DNA of 64,000 nucleotides, from assembly GCF_051106095.1 (NCBI RefSeq), contig NC_135783.1, positions 183,660,947-183,724,946 of the forward strand, given 5' to 3'. The notes under the pieces are model-generated. The model saw nothing but the letters and a program-made list of their open reading frames with translations. It searched no databases and had not been told where the DNA came from. This document shows, piece after piece, positions 1 through 10,905 of the stretch (the stretch's first letter is position 1; each line of letters begins with the position of its first letter). This stretch comes from Pogona vitticeps. Taxonomy: Eukaryota; Chordata; Lepidosauria; Squamata; Agamidae. The position numbers and the translations under genes are program-made.

Positions 1-1490
1 CCACTGGTAATGGTGCAGCTAAAAATATTGTAAATACTGTAAATAAATAAATAAATAATAAAGTACTGTAATTAAAATCCAGTCTGCAAACACAAAATTA
101 CAACTAGAGAAATTAGTTCAAATTATTCAAGCAAAACCAAAAAAAGTCATAAATACTTCTGAACATTTTATACACTATCCAGTTGTGATCTGCTCTATAA
201 CATTACAAATCAAGTTTATATTATTTTCCCAAATTTTACAGATGCAGGAGTGGAACTAAAAGGAACAGAGTGGCTTGCTTAAAGCTACCCAATGAGTTGT
301 CATGGTAGACGCATGATCTCAGTGAGGCATTTCCCAATTCACAATCGCTCGAGTTTCTTCCAGGGCAACCCCTGGCCCAAGTAGGGTGGCCCCTTGTTGA
401 GCCCATGCCTGGTGATTCTCTTAGCCCCTAAAAATGACAGAACCTGTAATAATCCTCCTTGAAGAAAGAAATCTCACTGTGTCTTCAATATTATTATCAC
501 AGAAACTACCGTCCCTTACCGTATTTGTTGCCAGGGACTTCAAAAATTGTCACCATGTATAGCATCACACACACTCCTTGCAAACACAGGTACAGGTGCT
601 ACTGAAAATCCCTTTAAATCATGCTTAAAAATACACCACCCAAGAGGTAAGTGCTTTAAAGTTTAAAAGGCTTTGGCATACAACATTAGCTTTGTGCCAA
701 AAATAAAATAGTAGTCCTCCTGTGGCGCAGGACTGTAGTGCCCCAGGCTCCCTAAGGAGCACTTAGCACTCGGTCAGAGAATTCGACAGGCCACTTACCT
801 ACCACATTTGCGCTGAGGCAAGTCCTAAGACCTCAGCAGTGCGTAGCATAGCCCTTTGAACAAGTCTGACCTTAAAAGAACACTTTACTTGTAACCAGTA
901 CTTTGCAAGTACAGACACATGGGCTTTGTGATTCCTTATAACTCACAACAGCTCAGTTAGGTAGGACTCTTGATAGCTAGTTTGTGGCCCTGTCCACTCC
1001 CTGGATGTAGCCAGACCCTGCTGTTCAAGAGACCAGTCTTTTGTAAGGATTTTTGTAATTTATTTTTATTAGAAAAATAGAGCTTCATAGAATCAGTTTA
1101 TATTCCCCATTAAAATAATAAACACTATTAAGCTGGGCTAAGGTGGGCTAGCCCCACCTCCTTCTTTCTCTCCACTTACATTCTTTCTCCTTCAAGCCAC
1201 ATACTCAAACCATCAAGTTCTTTTTCTCTCCCATCATCATGGAATAGAACTTCTGAACTTCTCCCATATAACCCCTCATCCATTTTCTACATCCTCTAAC
1301 TCCTGCCTTCTTCCTGACACTTCACGGCTGTTAACCAATTAGCCTTGTTGGGCTATAACATCTTCCTCCTCCCTCAATTCCCATGAAAATCCAGACGTTT
1401 TATCTCTTTTCCAATTAGCTCAGAATGTTGACTCTTCCAGGGGCTCCTTGTCCGATCTTCAGCTTTATCTCGAACCACACTGTACTGGTC
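1..1490. other. Intergenic or intronic DNA, tail of a repeat at the left edge
   Basis: Bases 44-60 are an AAATA-type run typical of the 3' tails of L2-like LINEs and SINEs; any body of that element would lie to the left of or within the first 40 bases. The remainder is AT-rich with no supported gene. Confidence 0.5.
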
Positions 1491-1491
1491 G

Positions 1492-2010
1492 TCAGAAAAA
1501 CACTCTCATAGCACTTAGAAAAACACATCCCAATGTCTCACAAATCATCTCCACACAATACCTGTCTGACTCCATCTTACATTTCTCTTGACTACATATC
1601 CCATACTGCTTCAACTCCATCACAAGGGACAATAAATACAAATCAGAAAGGTTGGGCCTCATGTGATCCACCTTTGGAAGGGAAAAAATCGTGCATATTG
1701 CCTGTAGCTTCTCTTCCAATGCTCTGCATGCCACATACCCACCCCCTGCCAAATTTCCATATGCAGAGATATGTAGAGATTTCCATTCCTCTGTGCTATT
1801 GGTGTTGGATATTAGGTAGAGGCCCTTGGAGACACCCCCCCCCTTGCAGACATCTGTCTTACATGTATGTATGTCAGGGGAAGGGGTTATGCCACATTCC
1901 TGGTACAACAGGCAGACTTTGTTGATACAGGTGGGATCACATGCTTGACTAACCTGGGCTGTGGACCTCCACCCATTGTTAAGAGTACAATTCCCTTCAT
2001 TCCCCATCAC
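1492..2010 (-). CDS. Unrecognised cysteine-rich open frame (possibly a repeat remnant)
   Basis: A 172-codon minus-strand frame opening with GTG-ATG, with about 18 cysteines clustered in its first and last thirds, for example ACDPTCINKVCLLYQECG and YGICSQEKCKMESD, and two N-glycosylation-like sites (NCT and NST). The same frame continues upstream beyond one stop, suggesting the open region is the remains of something longer. No signal peptide or membrane segment is clear. The composition resembles a secreted or surface protein, but I do not recognise it. No splice sites or neighbours support a live gene, and chance or a decayed mobile-element gene are both possible. Confidence 0.25.
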   Translation of the reverse strand: MMGNEGNCTLNNGWRSTAQVSQACDPTCINKVCLLYQECGITPSPDIHTCKTDVCKGGGVSKGLYLISNTNSTEEWKSLHISAYGNLAGGGYVACRALEEKLQAICTIFSLPKVDHMRPNLSDLYLLSLVMELKQYGICSQEKCKMESDRYCVEMICETLGCVFLSAMRVFF

Positions 2011-2479
2011 CAGCTGTCCTGGCTAAAGTGGATCCCCTAACTGGAGAGTCCCTATTTTGGACCATATAGTATATATTTTAACCTGGCGTACTGCCAGACG
2101 CATGTGGTAAGATTAGGAAAATTAGGAAAAAAGCCTGGAATCCTTCAATGATACAGGGCACCGTTCTTTGGAGATCTGAGACAAGGCAGTCAACTGGCTC
2201 ACTGGCAGAAGCTCATATGCTGCTTGCCTCCATCCATGTGTTACTGGCATATTCAAAACTGAGCCCATCACTGAGAAAACTATGACAACCTTCAACACAT
2301 CTGCCAAACCAAGGGAACATTATTCTGCTCTTCTCTGCTTTCAGGTGAACGAGGATCAAGATAACATAAAAAGAACGGGGTACTGAAGTCTGGTGAAGAT
2401 TAAATCACAACACGTGAGATATGCGGTTAAGTGTTTAAAGAATCAGATTGTTCACGAAGAAATTGAAGACAGCGGCTAG

Positions 2480-2590
2480 CACAGAGCTGGGAAACCTATG
2501 GTCCTCCTGACATTGCTCAACTCCAGTTCCCATTGGCTGTAGCCAACCTGGCTAAGAGTGAGGCATGATGGAACTTTGACAGCTCAGTTT
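2480..2590. repeat. hAT-type MITE fragment
   Basis: Diverged match to the common short palindromic hAT repeat seen better preserved at 34209-34344 and 49561-49696 (CCTATGGTCCTCCTGACATT through a tract resembling CTCCAGTTCCCATTGGCTG). Ends are not clear. Confidence 0.35.
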
Positions 2591-4250
2591 CCCCCCCTCC
2601 CCCTCTGGTCTCACTGACAGTGAGCAAAGATCTTAGGAATGATCAGATCCAAGTCAAAGCAAGGGCAGGGGATATCTCTATCAGAGCATTTAAAAATTCA
2701 AAGAAATAAAAAAAAATAAGTTTAGACTTATGCTAGTGTTCATCAGGTTTGGAGGATCATAATCAGCAGAATGAGAACAAAGATCTTGGTGGTAAGTAAA
2801 GGACTGAAACAATGGCTGAGACCATGCTGCTTTGCATAAGCCAAATTATGACTTTTGATCTGTTCCTTCTGATAAACAAAGCATCCCCACCACAATTCAC
2901 GGGGGTGCACATACAGACACCAAGGCAGCATGTGCGTCATTAAGAATCACAGCGAGCCCGTTTGTTTCCCTAGGAGGAACACACTGGAAGTTATCATTTG
3001 GCTTACACTAAGCAACAAGGTTTCAGCCAGTGAATCTCTGAAGGTGTGGAACTGCAGGAAATAGAACAACAAATAAGCAGAGTGAGGATCGGAACTAGAT
3101 AAGGGACTGTAAGAAGGAACAAGCTGGGACCATCAAGGAGAAGGGTGAGCCGTCCCCTCAATCGTCTGCTATGTATAGAAGACTATGAGACTGTTTACAC
3201 CCACCATCAGACAGTCCAAAAAAAACTTACTGCTAGAGGGGAAAAACTATTCCAGTTTTTTTTTACTGTGGGTTCTCTTACACATCAGAATAAATAAAGG
3301 TAAAGTTGAATCTCTGTATGAATGGACACAACTTTTAATTTAAAGACCCATGGTTTAATAAAATGTGCATGTATTTTCTTGTTCTGCAGAATGTATTCTT
3401 CTTCATTAACAGTGAGATCTTATATATGTTCATTTATAAGTAAGCCTCAACACATTCAGTGGAGCTTAGCCCCATTAAATGCATTGAGATTGCCTTAGAA
3501 CCTTATCTAACATCATTGGCTGGCTGTAATATTTTTGTTAGAACATCAGAACAGCAATAAACTAAAACTGGGAAGAAATATGTTCAGTTCCACAAATTTA
3601 GTGCTCCTAACTGGAACAAACATTAGACCTGTGTTTGATTTTTAAAGGGTATCGAAGCAGCCAAGATACTAATCCTTCCATTTACTTGTTTTGCAGTGTT
3701 CTTGTTAGGTACCGTAAAGGTACATCTGGCATGTGGTGACTCTAATCGGGGTTTTTATGTATGTGAGATGATCAACTAATGGTTTGGTATTTCCACTCAC
3801 TACAAATCCCATGAATTTGAACCCAGATCTCCTGAATTTATCCATTACATTGGCTCTCACTTTTGTAGATTAGTGCATGCTTAAATGGATTTAACAGATT
3901 CACAGGGCTAGCTAGGGTTCCACTAAATCTATGATGGTTAAAAAAAAAACTTTGTAGAGGATCCTGTTCTAATAAGAGACACATTTATGCTCTCCAGTCC
4001 TTCCATATTTTCCCAGCTCCTAGATGCACAAAGATATTTTTGCAATTGGATGTTACACCTATCATTTCCCCTTTCACATAATTATCCACCTACGCAGTTC
4101 ATCCCTGCACTGTATAGCTGGAACAAAGGAAGAGACCCACATTCAGTCCACAAGGCAACACACTGAAGTTGCCTCATCAAAAATAAGTTTCTATATAGAA
4201 ATCTAAAGAAGGCTGCGGTTCCATACGCACATACCTAGCAACAAGCCAAA
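2591..4250. other. No gene seen
   Basis: AT-rich sequence with no supported gene. A weak trace of the palindromic reptile repeat may lie near 3460-3500. Confidence 0.5.
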
Positions 4251-4355
4251 CTGAACTCAATGGGGTTTAATGTATTCGCGAAGGCTTTCACGCCCGGGAT
4301 CTAATGGTTGTTGTGGGTTTTTCCGGCTCTTTGGCCGTGTTCTGAAGGTTGTTCT

Positions 4356-4398
4356 TCCTAACGTTTCGCCGGTCTCTGTGGCCGGCATCTTCAGAGGA
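4356..4398 (-). ncRNA. Hammerhead-ribozyme-like motif (left arm)
   Basis: Read on the minus strand: UCCU (4398-4395), CUGAAGA (4394-4388), an extra U (4387), GCCGG (4386-4382), a 9-nt loop, CCGGC (4372-4368), GAAA (4367-4364), CGUU (4363-4360), AGGA (4359-4356). This is the order of a hammerhead: stem I UCCU/AGGA, core CUGANGA, stem II GCCGG/CCGGC, core GAAA, a rudimentary ACGU stem III, and a NUH-type cleavage site. Penelope-like elements are known to carry hammerheads with minimal stem III that can act as dimers, and an extra residue after A9 exists in some viroid and satellite hammerheads (both from memory). Activity is not shown. Confidence 0.45.
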
Positions 4399-4450
4399 CA
4401 GCACTCTGTGCATGGAAAATTTGGCCTAGGGGACAGCACACAGAGTGCTG

Positions 4451-4493
4451 TCCTCTGAAGATGCCGGCCACAGAGACTGGCGAAACATTAGGA
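4451..4493 (+). ncRNA. Hammerhead-ribozyme-like motif (right arm, more decayed)
   Basis: Plus-strand twin of the motif at 4356-4398. Stem I UCCU (4451-4454) and AGGA (4490-4493), CUGAAGA (4455-4461), stem II GCCGG (4463-4467) and CUGGC (4477-4481, one G-U pair), GAAA (4482-4485), then CAUU instead of CGUU (4486-4489). The change in the stem III region makes it the less likely of the two to work. Confidence 0.35.
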
Positions 4494-4689
4494 AGAACAA
4501 CCTTCAGAACATGGCCAAAGAGCCTGAAAAACCCACAACATCAGTGGGGTTTACTTCTGAGCACCGGATTGCATTATTAGGCTGCCAACACAGCAGGCTG
4601 ATATTGAGGCAGATGAGGTAGGAAGCAAGGTTATTCCACCAGATGTGCTTTTAAAAAAACCCTCTGATGGAAAAAGTAAAGACAAGACT

Positions 4690-4985
4690 TGGAAAAATTG
4701 AAATGGTGTGCCATTAAGTGGGTTCCGACCTATGTAGACCATCCCCAGCATTTCCAGATACAGTACTAAGTACTCAGAAGTAGTCCACCAGTCCCTCCTC
4801 TTCTGGAAGCGCAACAACACTGTGAAGTTTACACAAGGCCGCACGGATCCCAGGGCACATAACCCCCATCAGCAGCAATCTTCCAGGAGATCTGACCTAC
4901 CTCTCAGGATGCAGAGGAGAGATTTGAAGCCCCCAATCTCCTGCTCCAAAGCCTGGTTCTCCAACACACTGAGCTACACCAGCAC
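4690..4985 (-). mobile_element. tRNA-headed SINE with BovB-like tail
   Basis: On the minus strand a tRNA-like head (GTAGCTCAGTGTGTTGG, then a B-box-like GGGCTTCAAATCTC) starts near 4980, and the 3' end carries a tail of the type ATAGGTCGGAACCCACTTAA then TGGCACA near 4735-4695. That tail matches the end of BovB-type LINEs seen at 16936 and 45186, as in the squamate Sauria (ACA) SINEs. Confidence 0.55.
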
Positions 4986-7900
4986 AAAATACACTTATTT
5001 CAAAGAAAAGGTACACCTAGGCAGAGAATTGCACCTGCACTCAAGGTTATCTCAAGTGAGTCCCTTGCGACTCTTGTTCCTCTCTTCCCACTCCAAGATC
5101 CTAACGGAAAAGCAGGGTTTTACCTTAGGTTGTCTTGCTATTTACATTTTGCCATGTCTTCTGATGGGAGATTTCCCATTCAGATTTTATTTTAATAAGC
5201 TAATATTTATTCAAATATATTATTAATAAGGCAGAAATACACTTGACAGGCTTTCAAATGATATACCTTACCACTATGTACTGCTCCTTTCTTTTAAGAT
5301 GTAGGTTCGTTCCATTAGCCGAAAGGAAAAATACAATTGTACCATTGTAAAGGACATGACTGTGACCTCTTTGCCAAATTCAGTAATAACTATTCTGGTT
5401 TTATTCTCATTTTGCTAAATAAGAGGGGGAAACACTTTCTACTTTGTGCCATGCTACCACACCATCCTATAGGAAAGTATATCTGGAACCAACATATAGT
5501 ACAGACAGGCATTATTGCAAGCAAAGAGGGGACATGGTAGGTGTCATTCAGTGGACAAACACATTAGCCTGACAAGTGCCATACATTTCACACAGATTAA
5601 GTAAACTTCTTCTGCCACCTTTAGTAACTCAGCCAAACCACTACAACAGGTTGTGTGCATTTTGAAACAGATGTATACATTCAAAACAAATGAAAATAAT
5701 CAACTGAAGGGTTATTTTAAAATATAGTTTAACCACCTACAAAATTAGCTACCAAGTATGGGGGGGCCTCTCTTCTGTGCATCTCTAATGTTTTTTTTGC
5801 ACTTTTAGAACCTCCAACAGGATCAACATATCAAACAGAATTCCAATCGTAAACGAATTGCTTATTTCTAATTTACTACCCATAGGCAATTTTTACTCAC
5901 TACAGACACTAGGCAATGGCCATCTGACAGCTTGATTTAACTTCTACTTCTTTCTTTTTTAGGGAATAAGTACCAATCACATAAAAATGTTCAAAATATA
6001 CTTTCTCACAACAGCAGGCAAAAAGAACAGTAAGCAAGCCAAAATTTACCACGGTTACAGAATTAAAGGCAGCAATCTAACACTGTGTCCATTAACCAGC
6101 AAACCCCAAGAAAATGTAAAGTTTTCTCTACTATTTCTTCAATATGAAAGATCAAAGGCCATTCTTCTGTAATCCATTCTTCCGTATTTCAGCTTGTGAA
6201 TTTTTGAAAATGCAGCACACCCCTATTTCAACAGATCCCCAGTTCCAGTTCAGCTTGAATGTCCTGTTCTGCTGTTAGATCCAAGACGAAGAGTTTGGAG
6301 ACACCATAGTAGTAGAAGTAGAACCATGTACTGTCAGTTTAGCATGCTACAGTGAAATGCCTTAATTTAAAAATTTTAAATGTAGAAAGTCTGTGGACAA
6401 GATTACTTCATTAGATGGCCTCTAATAAAGTAGATGGCAGTCCACAAATGCTTCTTAAGACAAAAAATACACCATTTTTAATGATACCATAAGTTTTTCT
6501 ATTGTTTTACTCCTGCCACAGATAATATACAGAAAATCTGTTAAGGCTCAAAACTCTACAACAAGAATGGTAGTTTGATACACAACTAAGCTGTTTAGAA
6601 GGGCTTGGGATATAATTTGTATAATAGATCATTCTGGTGATGGATCTTCAGAGAAAAAGCCACTTCTCCATTCCCCCTTCATTTTGCTTTCAAGTGGTAC
6701 CAGACAGGTAAACATCAGTTTCACATGGGCCCTTAACTATGAAGCTGGAGAATCTTTGGCCAAGCACATTTTCAACCTATTCTACCTCATAGTGTCATTG
6801 CTGGGAGGGGAGAAACAAAGAAAATTAATGGACTTCAGAGAGGGAGGACTGAATAAAACAGGAAAAAAAGAGAGAGAAAACATGTCTCTCACTGTTCCCC
6901 TGGTTTCTAGATTGCATACTATATCCTGATGAGAATGCTATCAAAATCACAGAAGATACCAAATATACGTATACTGTATACTAAGGATTCAATCCTGTGT
7001 ACAACCTACCTGGGAGTAACCATCATTCAACATACTGGAATTTATTTCTGAGTAAAAATGCATATGATTCCACTGCCATGATTTCAAAATATTACAAAGC
7101 AACTTTTGGATGAGGGTCTCAATAATGACTTATGAAGATAACAGAAATAAGATATGTGAATTTATCATTCTTATTTCCAAATCAGAAACTTAATATTACT
7201 CCTCAGAAATTTCAGGACAGATACTTCCAATGAAAAATAACTTGGGAGACTGAACTTGTCTCTCCATGCCTCCGCTGGCTCTTTCTGCTCATGAATAAGA
7301 GGACTAAGAAATGAAACTAGTTATCTATTGTTTAACCATCTCTTAAGGAATAAAGGCAAGCTTTAAAAAAACTGCATGGAACAGAAGTGTCCCCTCCCCC
7401 TCCCACATGGGAAATACCACTCTGCTCCCAGGGAAGAATCTGAGGAATTCAAAAAGGACAAAGCCATGTGACATCACCCATTCCACTCCTGACATGCATG
7501 CCATTTGGAAGAATCGCATACTCTGATGAGTTTGGCAAGCCTTAAAGGAAAGTGATCAGCTAACAGGAATGAAGATAAAAGACTGCAACCAGGGGAACTT
7601 CCTGCTAGCATAATCTGTCAGAAATGGCAGTTCTCGGCATTTGGAACCCTGGGGCTGCAATCCTGTAAACCACTAAGATGTTTAAATCCTATGACATCGA
7701 GTGGATTTAATTCCATGACATCAAGTGGATTTGCCTTGTACCAGTCCACTGGCCTATCTGGCAGTTTTTAAAATATGACTTTGTTCAGACAATAGCCCTC
7801 CCATAATCCACTTCAAGCCAGGGTAGCCACCACACTTCCCCAAATCCCCCAGCCAGCAGCATGGGTGCTGGCAATATCGGCTGGGGAGTTCTGGAAGTTG

Positions 7901-8071
7901 AAGAGGCCCTGCTAGCTGGGGCATTCTGGAGTGGTGATCCAAAACACAACTTTTCCAAGCCCTGCTGTCTAACTTAGTACTGTCTGCTCCAATGGGCACT
8001 AACTCTCTAAAAGCTTGTCACCCTTCCTAGCCTTGTTATCCAAGATTTCAAGGGAATTAAACCTGGGACTG
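4986..8071. other. No gene seen
   Basis: About 3 kb of AT-rich DNA. Items noticed: a copy of the palindromic reptile repeat (6986-7076), two tandem 24-bp units (7685-7732), and a diverged MITE or SINE scrap around 7840-7970. No splice-supported exon was seen. Confidence 0.5.
6986..7076. repeat. Short palindromic interspersed repeat
   Basis: Opens with CAATCCTGTGTACAACCTACC, passes through TGGGAGTAA and TTTCTGAGTAAA, and closes with an inverted GCATATGATTCC; the same family as 31092-31182. Confidence 0.5.
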
Positions 8072-8073
8072 TA

Positions 8074-8371
8074 CCGTGTTTCCCCAAAAATAAGACAGGG
8101 TCTTATATTAAGTTTTGCTCCAAAAATCACATTAGGGCTTATTTTCAGGGGTTTTATTTTTTTTTCATGTACAACAATCTACACTTATTCAAATACAGGG
8201 ATGTCATCTTCTTCTGGTTGCTGCACAATGCTGTACTGTACAATGGTGGAGGGCGGTGTTTCACTTAACTGGGGCTTATTTTTGGGGGTAGGGCTTATTA
8301 TATTACAAGCATACTGAAAAATCATGCTAGGGCTTATTTTCAGGTTAGATCTTATTTTTAGGGAAACATGA
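8074..8371. mobile_element. Mariner-type MITE with TA target duplication
   Basis: Left end CCGTGTTTCCCCAAAAATAA and right end TTATTTTTAGGGAAACATGA are inverted repeats, flanked by TA at 8072-8073 and 8372-8373. Internal GGGCTTATTTT motifs recur in both orientations. It has no coding capacity and is non-autonomous. Confidence 0.7.
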
Positions 8372-8420
8372 TAAGTGTATTTTAAAGTGTACATTCCCAT
8401 AGAAACAACTGACCTGTGCA

Positions 8421-8500
8421 TTATTTACTTATTTACTTATTTATTTATTTTATATGCCACCCACTCTACCCAGAGGTCTGTGATGCACAACCAACAGTAC
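8421..8500 (-). mobile_element. L2/CR1-type LINE or SINE 3' tail
   Basis: TTTATTTATTTATTTTATATGCCACCCACTCTACCC-type sequence (only its type is given here) is the reverse of the common 3' end ending in an (ATAA)n tail. It is severely 5'-truncated. Confidence 0.5.
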
Positions 8501-9117
8501 TCATCCCAAAGATAAGTAGGAAGCAATTACTTTTTAGTTTAGGATTTAGACAATAGGTTGCTTTCAGGCCTGAATATTACGCTCATTTACTTAGCAGTAA
8601 TCTCACTGAATTTAGTAGGGCTATCCAGTAAACATGTATAATACCACACTGCAAGGAAAATGGAACAGGAGTAAGGTTCAATGGAAGCCCCCAGTACTGT
8701 CTAAAAAAATTCAATAGCCAATACATTATACTGAGTGCTGAGTTTATGAGCAGGCCAAAGCAAGAAAGCTATGCAGAAGGCTAGCTGGAGAATCAGGTGA
8801 TATATTGAAGGACAATATTATCTTTTCCCACTGCACTTCTCCTCCTGCATGATGGTTAATTGTTCACTAAATTCAGCTATTCTGGCTTACTGTGAAAAAA
8901 AAACAGTGAGGTTGCAACATACTGTACTGCCCTGTCATTCTTGCTGCCAAGAACAAACCCTAGATTACCTCTCCCACTTTTTGAGGGATTGACAAATCAA
9001 ATGGCTGGGTTCAGGCATCATCATCAATGCAGACACCACAAAAGGTGCCTAGTTTGTTGAGGTGATCCTGCTTGCAAGTAGAACCAACAGGGACTATGCT
9101 GCCCTGCTTACGAAAAG
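8501..9117. other. No gene seen
   Basis: AT-rich, with a possible faint copy of the palindromic reptile repeat near 8575-8665. Confidence 0.5.
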
Positions 9118-9118
9118 A

Positions 9119-9265
<147 letters not shown>

Positions 9266-9329
9266 TAAAATATGTTTTGCCCCACCTTCCTCCTTAAAAG
9301 GATCAAAGGTAGCTAATGATTCTTAGTAA

Positions 9330-10430
9330 TTTTGTTTTATTGTGATGTCCAAATGCAGCCACATATACTGTATATTAGTTCCTCTGTACGCACTGCGGAG
9401 CTCCTGGTCTACTGCTAAGTTGAGCCTGCCACAGACACTTTGAAAAAGGTGGATAGGGGCAAGCTGAAAGTAATGAAACTTCTATCTCTCTTGTTTCCAA
9501 AATATGCTTTCTGCACAGTGACTACAAATGTCTGGAAACTAATCTGCATAACTTCCCATTTCTTTTTACGGTACCAAGATATTTCCCCAGGAACTTCCCT
9601 GAGTCACTGTAATACAGCTTCAGTCTAGATCTGTATAGTTTCTTCTTTAAAAGCCCAAGCAGGTAACTCTGATGCAACTAAATGGGTTTTGCCCTCTTTT
9701 ACATTAAACAGGGCTGTGTCAGGAGACAGGGCATCTCTACATCTCTGCCCGTTCATGGGTAAACAAAAGAGCACAACTTCCAGCAACTGCACACAGTACG
9801 TGTTTTTTTTAAAAAAAAAAAAAAACCTAATGGGAGTTGGCAGAGAACACCTGAAGGGGCACCAGAGGTGCTGGGAGGCAGGTGGAGGTACTTCCTCACC
9901 TCACTAGATTTCTCCCTTTCTTTCTTCCTCTATAAGAGATTGCTAGGACAAGACTGGAGAAGAGGGGGAACTTCCTCTGGAAATTTACAAGTCCTCCAGC
10001 AGAAAGGAAACTACTCCTTCTGATTCACAACAAGGATATGGTTAAGTTCAAGTCTTTTAAAGGAAGTGGTGAATTTTAGAAATACAAAATAATTATTTTT
10101 GAATGCAGTCTGGCTGGCACACCCCTCTGGATGCAGCAAGACCTCACAGTCTGCCACAGCCAGAGTCAAATGAGCCCTGAAGCTGCGGGGAAACCTCCGG
10201 GGCAAGAGGCACAAGTCGGCTGACTTGGGAAATTCAAACCGAAATCTGACACCTACTCTTTTCGCTCTTGCGTGTTTGCAAAAAGGCCACCTCCAACCCC
10301 AGCCTGCTGTCTCGCTGATTTTTATTTTATGAATACAAAACACGGAAATACAATGATCACGACCTACGCCCAAAGCGCCGACCAGGAGCTAAACCCACCA
10401 CAAGCTTGTTTCCAAAGTACGTAAATAAAA
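9330..10430. other. No gene seen
   Basis: Includes a T/A homopolymer stretch (9801-9825). Open frames here, including a 120-codon minus-strand one at 10011-10373, show no domain or splice support. Confidence 0.5.
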
Positions 10431-10905
10431 TAAGGCAAGACAAAAAACACGCGGCACCTTAAAGACTATTATATTTCAGAAGGCGGCTTAACCCCTGCAT
10501 GTAACCCGTGACCATTTTTAGAATATAAAATTGACATTTCATTCTGTCTCTTAACGCCTGAGGAAGTGGACGTGTCCCTGAAAGCTTACTTTTAAAATAT
10601 AACGGCTAGTCCTTAAGGTGCCCCATGTTTTTGAGGGTTTTGTTTGGTATTGTCTTTGTTTCTTTCGGTTTTGCCTGATAATTGCATTTTAATGTGAACT
10701 TTCACAGAGACGCCCACTTCCTTCGTCAGACCGAGGGACGCGTCCACGAAAGCTCACAGTAAAATTTAACTGTTAAAAGTCTTCAGAGTGCCACAGGATT
10801 TCGTCTTGTTTTGTTTCGTTTCTTTGGAAACAAACGTATCCACGAAAGCTCACGTCCTAATATAATCGTTTGTTCGAGGTGCCACGGGTTTTGTGGCTTG
10901 TTTTG
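10430..10905. repeat. Cluster of degenerate copies of one dispersed repeat
   Basis: Several related units lie side by side: a minus-oriented piece near 10440-10500 (GGCACCTTAAAGACTATTAT) and three plus-oriented pieces at about 10545-10625, 10715-10795 and 10830-10895. The plus pieces share ACGAAAGCTCAC or TGAAAGCTTAC, an AATATAAC-like middle, and a GGTGCCAC or AGTGCCAC end. Single related copies lie near 12175-12235 (-), 32905-33000 (-), 38010-38120 (+) and 39295-39370 (-). Family not assigned. Confidence 0.5.

Larger units (their letters stand above)
4309..4540. mobile_element. Fold-back pair of Penelope-like retroelement ends
   Basis: Left arm 4309-4410 and right arm 4439-4540 are inverted copies of about 101 bp with only four differences by eye, separated by 28 bp. 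Three of the four differences are CG-to-TG/CA type, as expected from methyl-CpG decay, with the right arm the decayed one. The arm sequence (CGTTTCGCCGGTCTCTGTGG and its neighbours) resembles a dispersed reptile repeat that I associate with Penelope-like element termini; that assignment is from memory. Each arm contains a hammerhead-ribozyme-like layout, listed separately. Confidence 0.55.

Noticed and set aside
10011-10373. 120-codon minus-strand frame as a CFLAR or other coding exon
   Set aside because: No death-effector-domain motif or other recognisable domain, and no convincing splice sites.
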